The notes under the pieces are model-generated. The model had not been told where the DNA came from, did no database searches, and saw only the letters and a program-made list of their open reading frames with translations. Both the position numbers and the translations under genes were made by a program. From Bordetella parapertussis (GTDB taxonomy: Bacteria > Pseudomonadota > Gammaproteobacteria > Burkholderiales > Burkholderiaceae_C): a stretch of 64,000 nucleotides of DNA. Shown here one piece after another: positions 8,616 through 15,382 of this stretch. The stretch covers positions 1 through 64,000 of the forward strand of contig CAMCTC010000001.1 in assembly GCA_945878355.1 (NCBI GenBank), read 5' to 3'. Numbering within the stretch: the first letter of the stretch is position 1; each line of letters starts with the position of its first letter.

Positions 8616-9859
8616 CGGCCGGCCGACTCCCGCCGGATCAGCCACTTGCCGCCGACATTTTCCAGAGTCAAGGTCTTGGGCGTGGTGTTGCGCAGCGCTT
8701 CGGATTCATATTTCTGCGTCATGTGGACTTCTGCCAGGTTGCCCTTGAACTTGACCTTCAGGTCGGAGACCGTCACCTCGATGCGCTGCTTCGAGCCGAT
8801 GCGGGCCTGGCGATCGGTTTTCCAATTGGCATGGCTTGGTGCCTTGCCTTTGAAGTCTGCCGCGTACGATGCGAAGTAGGCGTCGAGGTCGCGCTTGGAC
8901 CAGGCCGCCGCCCAGGCGTTGACCGCATTCGTGATCTCGCGGGTGTCAGGTTCGGCCTTTTCGACAATCATCGCCTTGGACGATGCGGCAGCAGGTGCTG
9001 CGGCTTGGGCCGCCAATGGCTTGGCTGGGGTCGCCGCTGCCGCGCCCGGTGCTGCGATCAGCAGTGCAGGCGACTTGCCGACCGATGCCGCCACGGTGAC
9101 TGCCTTGGCCGGGGCTGACGGCGGCGCGACAGGCGCTTTCGCGACCGCCGCCGACGCTGGCGCGCTGACCAATGCCGTGCTTGGCTTGACGGGGGCTGCA
9201 GGCGGCGGTGCGACCACCGAAGGCTTGGCTGGCACCACCAACGCTGCTGATGCAACGGGTGCGACCACCGGTTTGGTGGGCGAGGTCGGCGCAACCGTGT
9301 TGTCGGCTGCCGTCTTGAGCTTGATCGGTTCGGTGGCGCTGGTGGCGTTGGTCAGCCCGTCGACCAAGGCCAGTTTCGGCTTGGCACTGGCGACCTGCTT
9401 GTCGTAACGCAGCGCCTTGCGGTAGGCTTCAGCGGCCATGTGCGAGTACAAGTCGCCCAGGTTTTCATGTGCCGTCGCGTAGCTGGGGTGGGTGCGGATC
9501 GCGCGCTCTAGCGCCTGCCTGGCTTCTTCAAAATCACCGCGCGCTGCCAGCAAGACAGCGACGTTGTTGTGCGGACCCGGCAACTCAGGGTGTTCGGCGG
9601 TGAGCTTGCGAAACACCACCAGCGCGTCGGCAGAACGGTTCAGGTTGGTCAGCACCACGCCTTTCTGGATCTGCATCTGGGTGTCGGCCGGCTTGCTGCC
9701 CAATTCGGTCTCGATCAGCGTCAGCGCCTGAGCCCAATTCTTTTCAGCATAGAGCTTGGTCAGCTGCGCACCGAGGGGTGGGGCAGCTACTGCGGCCCAG
9801 GCCCAAGTCGCCAGAAGGCAAGCCAGGAGTTTGAGTTTCGACGGGGCTTGTTTGGGCAT
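8612..9859 (-). CDS. Exported TPR protein with NTF2-like C-terminal domain
   Basis: A 415-residue protein with an N-terminal Sec-type signal ending near AAPP. It has about three TPR motifs (residues 35-150; for example PHNNVAVLLAARGDFEEARQ) and a 150-residue Ala/Pro/Val-rich linker. The final 110-residue NTF2/SnoaL-like domain contains VNAWAAAWSKRDLDAYFASY. It is the first gene of a leftward pair with the L,D-transpeptidase, and both proteins carry the same type of end domain. It is probably a periplasmic scaffold or partner for that enzyme; the substrate is unknown. Confidence 0.65.
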   Translation of the reverse strand: MPKQAPSKLKLLACLLATWAWAAVAAPPLGAQLTKLYAEKNWAQALTLIETELGSKPADTQMQIQKGVVLTNLNRSADALVVFRKLTAEHPELPGPHNNVAVLLAARGDFEEARQALERAIRTHPSYATAHENLGDLYSHMAAEAYRKALRYDKQVASAKPKLALVDGLTNATSATEPIKLKTAADNTVAPTSPTKPVVAPVASAALVVPAKPSVVAPPPAAPVKPSTALVSAPASAAVAKAPVAPPSAPAKAVTVAASVGKSPALLIAAPGAAAATPAKPLAAQAAAPAAASSKAMIVEKAEPDTREITNAVNAWAAAWSKRDLDAYFASYAADFKGKAPSHANWKTDRQARIGSKQRIEVTVSDLKVKFKGNLAEVHMTQKYESEALRNTTPKTLTLENVGGKWLIRRESAGR

Positions 9860-10061
9860 GATGGCGGATGGCGGCTGATGGCGGCTGAGAAAAATTTAAC
9901 TGGGACCCGGGTTGGACCTGGGCGCGCTGGGGAACATCGCCACCAGATGGCGGCTGCCGGGATACAGCGAAAATTGACAGAATTCTACATGCCGGTTCGC
10001 AGGCGCGCCCATGGCGATGGCTAGCTCGACGGTGGTCTGCGGAGGCAGCGCACTGCAATAC
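9860..10061. other. Divergent intergenic region with short GATGGCGG repeats
   Basis: The start of the leftward TPR gene is flanked by three close copies of GATGGCGG (9860-9890), with another GATGGCGGCTG near 9945. No RNA gene or clear sigma-70 promoter was recognised. The rightward gene is served by the sigma-54 site that follows. Confidence 0.4.
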
Positions 10062-10077
10062 TGGCAAATGGCTTGCG
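10062..10077 (+). promoter_or_regulatory. Sigma-54 promoter upstream of the FliK-like gene
   Basis: TGGCAAATGGCTTGCG has the -24 GG (10063-10064) and -12 GC (10075-10076) separated by exactly 10 bases. It matches the TGGCA and TTGC blocks of the RpoN consensus. Transcription would start near 10088, about 70 bases before the ATG at 10157. It fits the presence of the sigma-54 activator FlrC in this locus. Confidence 0.6.
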
Positions 10078-10156
10078 CTTTGAGACCACGCTGGCGTCGC
10101 TGCGCGATGGTTCGAACAGCGCCTGATGATCCGTATCGCTGCGTATACTGGTTTAT

Positions 10157-11182
10157 ATGTTTCCAGTCGTGTCTCCAGGTGGTATCGACCCGGGTCTCGC
10201 GCGCAGGCTTGAGTCCGCCGATGTCAGCGCGCCAGTGGGTGTACAACCCGTGACGCTGGACCCGCACGCACCGCGAGCGATGTCACTGCCGGTGGCGGCC
10301 ATGCAAGCTCAAGGGGTGCGGGTCCAGGCCGAGCCCCTGGCGCCGCCTGATCCCACAGGCGCGCGACGGCAACTGGCCGAAGATCAGTTGGTGGCAGCTG
10401 CCGGCGCGAACGTCAACCGGGCGGCCATGGTGTCGCCGCAGTTGTTGCTGTTGCTGCAAAGCCTGCAGCAACTCGGCCTGGTCGAAGGCGATCCGGCGTC
10501 CGCGGCCATGGTGGCTTGGCCCGCCGCCGATCAGCCGGTCGCGGAAACGCCAGACCAGGCCTTGCAGACGCTGCGCGACGCACTGGGTCGGTCGCCGCTG
10601 TTTGCGGCCAATCCACGGACGCCAGCAGCGTTGGCTGCCGCACCTTGGCGCGCCGCTGGCCACGCTGCGCCTGAGGCGGCCTCGCAGCTGCTTGACACGC
10701 CAGACTCGCCGTCGACCAACCGCGCTGAATTGTTCGCGCCGCCAGCTGCAGCGTTTGCGGATCTGGCCTCGACGATGGCGTTGGATGGGTCAGGCGTTGA
10801 AAGTACCCAGCAGGCTTTGCAACTGCTGCTCCACGGCCAGCTGCAGTGGTCTGGTGAACTGACGCCGGGCGTCAAGGCCAGGCTGCGCCGAGAGGATGCC
10901 TGGCAGGAAGATCCGCTACGCCCGGGCCGTTTGCTGCAGGGCAGCGCGCTGCGGGTTGAACTCGACCTGCCGGCCACCGGGCCGCTGGTGGTGCTGGCGC
11001 AGCAGGTGGGTGACCAACTCAGCGTGCGGCTCATGCCAGGGCCGGGTCAGGCGCTGCGCTTCGAGGCCGAACTCGCCGACTTGCGCGCAGCCCTTGTGCC
11101 GCTGAGCGACACGCCGGTCGACCTGGCGCTGCACTCACCGGGTCTGGTTGAGCCTGCGGATGCTGATGAGGCAGGGTCATGA
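10157..11182 (+). CDS. FliK-like flagellar hook-length control domain protein
   Basis: A 341-residue Ala/Pro/Gln-rich protein whose last 130 residues resemble the Flg_hook domain of FliK (LLLHGQLQWSGELTPGVKARL…VELDLPATGPLVVLAQQVGDQ…LRAAL). It is a second FliK-type protein in addition to the canonical fliK at 21 kb. It is followed 10 bases later by a stand-alone FlhB C-domain gene. Such pairs occur in many flagellar clusters; a role in export specificity switching is inferred. It lacks a strong Shine-Dalgarno sequence. Confidence 0.65.
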   Translation: MFPVVSPGGIDPGLARRLESADVSAPVGVQPVTLDPHAPRAMSLPVAAMQAQGVRVQAEPLAPPDPTGARRQLAEDQLVAAAGANVNRAAMVSPQLLLLLQSLQQLGLVEGDPASAAMVAWPAADQPVAETPDQALQTLRDALGRSPLFAANPRTPAALAAAPWRAAGHAAPEAASQLLDTPDSPSTNRAELFAPPAAAFADLASTMALDGSGVESTQQALQLLLHGQLQWSGELTPGVKARLRREDAWQEDPLRPGRLLQGSALRVELDLPATGPLVVLAQQVGDQLSVRLMPGPGQALRFEAELADLRAALVPLSDTPVDLALHSPGLVEPADADEAGS

Positions 11183-11192
11183 GGGCCGAGCG

Positions 11193-11489
11193 ATGAACCC
11201 GTCGAACGCCAGTCAGGCGGTGGCGTTGCGCTACGAAGCCAATGCGATGGCGCCCCGCATCGTCGCCAAAGGTGAAGGTTTCACAGCCCAGGCGATCGTT
11301 GCCCGTGCCGAAGCCGCTGGGGTGCCGATCAATGAGGCGCCTGAACTGGTGCAGCTGCTGATGAAGCTCGACCTGAATCTGGTGATTCCGCCGCAACTCT
11401 ATGCGGTGGTCGCGCAGGTTCTGGTGTGGGCTTACAGCGTCGACGCCCGGGCGGTCAGGGGCGATCGGCCTGGCGACGTCGCGCGCTGA
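11193..11489 (+). CDS. Stand-alone FlhB C-terminal-domain protein (FhlX/YlqH type)
   Basis: A 98-residue cytosolic protein matching the C-terminal domain of FlhB/EscU/YscU: AVALRYEANAMAPRIVAKGEG, then a LLMKLDLNLVIPPQLYAVVAQVLVWAY ending. The autocleavage NPTH and the membrane part are absent; the protein corresponds to the segment after the cleavage site. In known examples it can replace the cleaved FlhB fragment. GAGG lies upstream of ATG 11193. Its 3' end overlaps the converging ycgR gene by 35 bases. The full-length flhB is at 43.4 kb. Confidence 0.8.
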   Translation: MNPSNASQAVALRYEANAMAPRIVAKGEGFTAQAIVARAEAAGVPINEAPELVQLLMKLDLNLVIPPQLYAVVAQVLVWAYSVDARAVRGDRPGDVAR

Positions 11490-12264
11490 TGTCGGCGTTG
11501 CGCTGCGGTTTGATGGCCTGGTTGTCAAGCCGCTCGATGCGCTCGAGCCGTTGCGCCACCTCGAAGCGGTAGGTGGCGAGTTGCAGGCTGCTGACCACTT
11601 CGCGCGGCGGGTCGAGCAGTGCCGCGCCGACGCGCCAGTGACCGTCGCTCTTGCGGGCTTGCACGCTGCGAACGCGTAGATGAAAGTGTGGCGAATGGTA
11701 ATTTCCGCCGCTGAGTTGGCAGGCCGGCAGGATCTCATCGACCTTGCAGGGCCGGCGGTCTGACTGCAGGTCAAAGGCCAGGCCGCCGATGCCGAGGTCC
11801 AGCAACTCCCCGCGCCAAGTGCCGACGCCACCGGGTGCGGGCGCGAGCAATGACATCGATGGTTTCTCGGGTGGTGCGATCCGGAACAGCTCTCGACGAG
11901 GCAGTTGCCAGGCCGCCGGCAGTGCTTCACAGCGCAGCGTGGCGTCCTCGCGGCCTGTGGTCTCGCGCAAGCCGATGAGCTCCAAGCGCAGCAGGTGGTG
12001 GCCTAGCGCGAACACCGCCAGCGCAGGGCTTGCACTGGCTGTGGGGTGCGCGTTCGGGGCCTGCAGCCACAGGTCGGCTGGCCCAAGCTCGATCAGGCGG
12101 CAGGGTTGCGTCAAGCCCGAGTGCTGTGTGCCGGGCATCAAGCTGCCCTCGATGGCCTGCTCGACCAGCGCTTGCAGCGTCTGTCGGGTGGCCTGTGGCG
12201 TGAGACGGAATGGCGCCAAGGCCCGTGTCTGGAGGAGGGCGGTGAGCTGTGAGCTGTCTAGCAT
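11455..12264 (-). CDS. ycgR: YcgR-like flagellar brake with PilZ domain
   Basis: A 269-residue protein with an N-terminal YcgR-type domain and a C-terminal PilZ domain. The PilZ c-di-GMP site shows the R-x-x-x-R element in RRELFR, followed by DLGIGG where the family has (D/N)-x-S-x-x-G, so Ser is replaced by Gly. YcgR proteins bind c-di-GMP and slow or bias the motor through the rotor or MotA. Its position beside fliE and flrBC in the same orientation supports a motor function. Confidence 0.75.
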   Translation of the reverse strand: MLDSSQLTALLQTRALAPFRLTPQATRQTLQALVEQAIEGSLMPGTQHSGLTQPCRLIELGPADLWLQAPNAHPTASASPALAVFALGHHLLRLELIGLRETTGREDATLRCEALPAAWQLPRRELFRIAPPEKPSMSLLAPAPGGVGTWRGELLDLGIGGLAFDLQSDRRPCKVDEILPACQLSGGNYHSPHFHLRVRSVQARKSDGHWRVGAALLDPPREVVSSLQLATYRFEVAQRLERIERLDNQAIKPQRNADISARRRQADRP

Positions 12265-12361
12265 GGCTTGAGCTTAGACGCTGCTCGTACCGCTTCCAAG
12301 ACCGCACCTGAGGGGGCGACGGATCGCTGCGACTTCTTCCCGCTTCAGCCTGCGACCAAAC

Positions 12362-12685
12362 TCACACCGACAGGCTGCTGATTTCTCGGTAGGCCTCGAC
12401 CAGCTTGTTGCGCACCGCCACCATGCCCTGGAACGACAGGCTGGCTTGCTGCATCGAGATCATCACCTGCTCGATCGAGACGCTGCGGTCGCCGAGTTGG
12501 AATGCCTGGGCCTGGGCTTGGGCACTGTTTTGCGCCGCGTTGACCTCGCGCACCGCATCTCGCAGCATGGTCGAGAAATCAACGCCATCGGCGTTGACGC
12601 TGACGGCCGGGGTCTTCTCGCCGCGCGACGCGCTTTGCAGCGCTTCCATGCGGGCCAGGATCGAATCGACGCTTTGCAGATTCAT
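12362..12685 (-). CDS. fliE: FliE, MS-ring/rod junction protein
   Basis: A 107-residue protein with the FliE end LSFQGMVAVRNKLVEAYREI and the preceding SIEQVMISMQQAS helix. FliE links the FliF ring to the proximal rod and is exported by the flagellar apparatus. The ATG overlaps the flrC stop (ATGA), so it is the third gene of a leftward flrB-flrC-fliE unit rather than the first gene of the fliF operon. Confidence 0.93.
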   Translation of the reverse strand: MNLQSVDSILARMEALQSASRGEKTPAVSVNADGVDFSTMLRDAVREVNAAQNSAQAQAQAFQLGDRSVSIEQVMISMQQASLSFQGMVAVRNKLVEAYREISSLSV

Positions 12686-14103
12686 GGGTTTGTGCTGAGA
12701 TGTTCTGATTGCAGTGAGTCGGCGCAGACCGGCGTGCCATCAAGCTCGCGGTAAGCCTTGAGTTTATAGCGAAGTGCGCGCTCCGAGATGCCCAGGATCG
12801 CAATCGCTGCGCGGCGGTTGCCTTGGACCTGCTCGAGAACGCCCAGGATGTGTTCACGCTCGACATCGCGAACATTGCGCGGTTTTTGCGGTTCGGCCGC
12901 GGTCGGCAGCACCGGATGCACCACCACCACCGGCGCCGGTAGCGGCTCGGGTGCGGGTACCTCGATCGTTGCGCAGGCTTCGGGCAGTTCGAGGTGGCGT
13001 GCCTCGATCAGGCCGGAGTCGGTCAGCAGCAAGCCGCGCTGGATGGTGTTTTCGAGCTCGCGCACATTGCCCGGCCAGCGGTGGCGAAGCAGTGCGGCCT
13101 CGGCGGCCGGTGAGAGCTGCGCGTCGGCCATGCCGAAGCTGCGTCCATAGCGCTGAACGAAGCTGTGCGCCAGCGGCACGATGTCGCCTGGCCGGTCGCG
13201 CAGCGGCGGCAGCAGCACCGGGAACACCGCGAGGCGGTAGTAAAGGTCTTCGCGGAAGCGGCCACTTGCCACGTCGCGCGCGAGGTCGCGGTTGGTGGCG
13301 GCAATGATGCGGATGTCCACAGCGATCGAGCTCTGGCCGCCCAGCCGCTCCAGGCTGCGTTCTTGCAACACACGCAGCAGCTTGACCTGCGTCTCGGTCG
13401 GCAGCTCACCGATCTCATCGAGGAACAGCGTGCCGCCCTGGGCTTGCTCGAACTTGCCGGCTTGCTGCCGGCTGGCGCCGGTGAACGAGCCCTTTTCGTG
13501 GCCGAACAGCGTGGCCTCGAGCAATGAGTCGGGGATCGCCGCGCAGTTGATCGCGACGAAAGGCGCCCGTGCGCGCGCTGAAGCGAGGTGGATGTGACGC
13601 GCCATCACCTCCTTGCCGACGCCGGACTCGCCGGTCAGCAGCACGCTGGCGTCGACCCGCGCGGCACGCTCGGCTCGGGCGACCAAGGTGCGCATCAGCG
13701 GATCGCTGGCCAGCAGGCCGCTGGCCGCAGTCTCGCTTCGAACCTGCGGTGCGTGGCGCCGAACCACGTCGACCAACTGCTCGGCCCCGAAGGGCTTGAG
13801 CAGCAGATCGCGCGCGCCGGCCTTGAGCGCGGCAATGGCCAGCATCGCGTCGGCATGCGCTGTCATCAGCACCACCGGTGTGTGGCCGCTCTGCTCGCGC
13901 AAGCGCTGCAGCAGGGCCAGGCCGTCCATGCCTGGCAGCCGGATGTCCGAGACCACCAGGTCGGCACTGCGCAACTGCAATGCGGCCAGGCCGGCTTCGG
14001 CCGAGTCGACCGCAGTGACGTCCCATTTGGCACGTCTGAGGGTCGACTCGAGGGCGTCGCGCAAGTCATGGTCGTCTTCGACCAGCAGCAAGTGGGTGCT
14101 CAT
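12682..14103 (-). CDS. flrC: FlrC/FleR-type sigma-54-dependent response regulator
   Basis: A 473-residue NtrC-family activator. The receiver has the acidic pair in LVEDDHD, the phosphoacceptor Asp in VVSDIRLPGMDG and the Lys in LLKPFG. The AAA+ domain has Walker A GESGVGKE and Walker B FLDEIG. Its sigma-54 contact loop reads GSFTGA instead of the usual GAFTGA. A Fis-type HTH (GNRRAAIAILGISERALRYKL) ends the protein. It would switch on mid-class flagellar operons from RpoN promoters such as those at 10062 and 29358. The ATG at 14103 is preferred to a TTG at 14115 that overlaps the flrB stop. Confidence 0.9.
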   Translation of the reverse strand: MSTHLLLVEDDHDLRDALESTLRRAKWDVTAVDSAEAGLAALQLRSADLVVSDIRLPGMDGLALLQRLREQSGHTPVVLMTAHADAMLAIAALKAGARDLLLKPFGAEQLVDVVRRHAPQVRSETAASGLLASDPLMRTLVARAERAARVDASVLLTGESGVGKEVMARHIHLASARARAPFVAINCAAIPDSLLEATLFGHEKGSFTGASRQQAGKFEQAQGGTLFLDEIGELPTETQVKLLRVLQERSLERLGGQSSIAVDIRIIAATNRDLARDVASGRFREDLYYRLAVFPVLLPPLRDRPGDIVPLAHSFVQRYGRSFGMADAQLSPAAEAALLRHRWPGNVRELENTIQRGLLLTDSGLIEARHLELPEACATIEVPAPEPLPAPVVVVHPVLPTAAEPQKPRNVRDVEREHILGVLEQVQGNRRAAIAILGISERALRYKLKAYRELDGTPVCADSLQSEHLSTNP

Positions 14104-14111
14104 GACAGGAC

Positions 14112-15287
14112 TCAAACTTGAGGTAGCGCCGGCAGCGCCAGTGTGAAACAGACGCCGCTGGGTTGGCAGGGCGTGAACGACAACTCACCGCGGTGGGCTT
14201 GCGCCGCGGCGCGCGCGATCGCCAGCCCCAGGCCAGTGCCGGTGGGTCGGCCGGTGGCGAAGGGCTCGAACAGCCGCGCTGCCATCTCTGGCGCAATGCC
14301 CGGGCCTTCGTCGCTGACCGAGATCGCCACCCTGTGGCCTTGGCTGATGCAGGCCACCGACACGCGGCTGTCGGCGGGCGCATGCTGCAGCGCGTTTTCC
14401 AGCAAGGCCAGCACGGCCGAGCCGATCTGCAAGCGGTCGACCGCGATCTCGCAATCTGGAGCCTGCCACTGCAGCACCAGCTCGATCGATCGTTTGGCAA
14501 ACAGCGGCGCGACCACCTCAATCTGGCTGCGCACCAGCGGCTCTATCGCGCTGAGTTCGCGCTCGCGCGCATTGGTCTTGACGAAGCCGAGCATGCGGGT
14601 GATTAGCGCGTCGAGCTGGCTGAGTTGGGCGCTGAGGCGGCTCGCCATCTGCTGCCGGTCTGGTTCGTCGAGTTCAGGCTCGGCCAATTGGCTGGCGTAG
14701 AGCGTGGCGGTGCACAGCGGCGTCCTCAGTTGGTGGGCCAATTCAGCGGTCATCCGACCCATCGCTGCAAGCCGCTCCTGGCGCTCGGCGCGCTCGCGGT
14801 CTCGCAAAGACTCGGTGATGTCTTCGAGCCTAAGCAACTGGGTGCCACTGTCGGACTGGGTCAGCACCGACAGAGCCACCACCGACGCGTCGTGGCCACG
14901 GTCGGTGGCGAATTCGTTGCCTGCGCCGCGCCGGATCCACTGGGCTGGCAGCGACCAGATCGAGCCCTCGGCGAGGCCTGGCAGCAAGCGCGCAGCGGCT
15001 GGGTTGAAGGCGCTGATGCGCCCGGCTTCGATCGACACCAGGCCGAACGGTGCCGAGGCGAACATCGAGCCCAGCTGGGCTTCCGACCGAACCCGGCGTC
15101 GCATCTCGTCGTGCAATCGGGTGTGCGTCTGCGCCAGGTCTCGGCGCAGCAGCTCGACCGATCGCCGCAAGTCCTCGTCCTGCGTCGCGAGTTGGGCGGT
15201 CGAGGCTGCGAACTCGGCAAACGCAGCCTGCAAGGCGGCGGCCGAAGATGCCGAGACGCTTGACTGGGCAGAAGTAACAAATGTCAC
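14112..15287 (-). CDS. flrB: FlrB/FleS-type sensor histidine kinase
   Basis: A 391-residue soluble kinase: N-terminal coiled-coil (about 20-75), a PAS-like domain (SMFASAPFGLVSIEAG…FNPAAARLL), an H-box AELAHQLRTPL, N-box LLENALQHAP, and G-boxes DEGPGIAP and GTGLGLA. No membrane segment is present, as in FlrB/FleS, which sense assembly state rather than external ligands. It is the first gene of the leftward unit and phosphorylates the adjacent FlrC. It is divergent from fliF across a 95-base AT-rich gap. Confidence 0.9.
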   Translation of the reverse strand: MTFVTSAQSSVSASSAAALQAAFAEFAASTAQLATQDEDLRRSVELLRRDLAQTHTRLHDEMRRRVRSEAQLGSMFASAPFGLVSIEAGRISAFNPAAARLLPGLAEGSIWSLPAQWIRRGAGNEFATDRGHDASVVALSVLTQSDSGTQLLRLEDITESLRDRERAERQERLAAMGRMTAELAHQLRTPLCTATLYASQLAEPELDEPDRQQMASRLSAQLSQLDALITRMLGFVKTNARERELSAIEPLVRSQIEVVAPLFAKRSIELVLQWQAPDCEIAVDRLQIGSAVLALLENALQHAPADSRVSVACISQGHRVAISVSDEGPGIAPEMAARLFEPFATGRPTGTGLGLAIARAAAQAHRGELSFTPCQPSGVCFTLALPALPQV

Positions 15288-15330
15288 TGATCGGTAGGCA
15301 AAAGATTGATGTCGACTAGTTTAAGCTAAA

Positions 15331-15359
15331 TTATTGTTTACTGTTAAAACTGTTATAAA
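15331..15359 (+). promoter_or_regulatory. Possible fliF promoter in the AT-rich flrB-fliF gap
   Basis: The divergent region is the most AT-rich in the flagellar locus. TATAAA at 15354-15359 can serve as a -10 box, with a weak TTATTG 17 bases upstream. It overlaps GTTAAAACTGTTATA (15343-15357), a motif nearly repeated before the gene at 56362. No RpoN or FliA consensus was found here. Confidence 0.35.
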
Positions 15360-15382
15360 CGGAAGATGACCGGAAGCATGAA

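Noticed and set aside
11193..11489. Broken fragment of flhB
   Set aside because: It has its own start and ribosome-binding site, is a known stand-alone type, and the full flhB is present at 43356.
12728..12743. Sigma-54-like site (minus strand, TGGCACG…TGC) inside flrC before fliE
   Set aside because: The GG and GC pairs are 11 bases apart instead of 10, and the bases encode the conserved end of FlrC.
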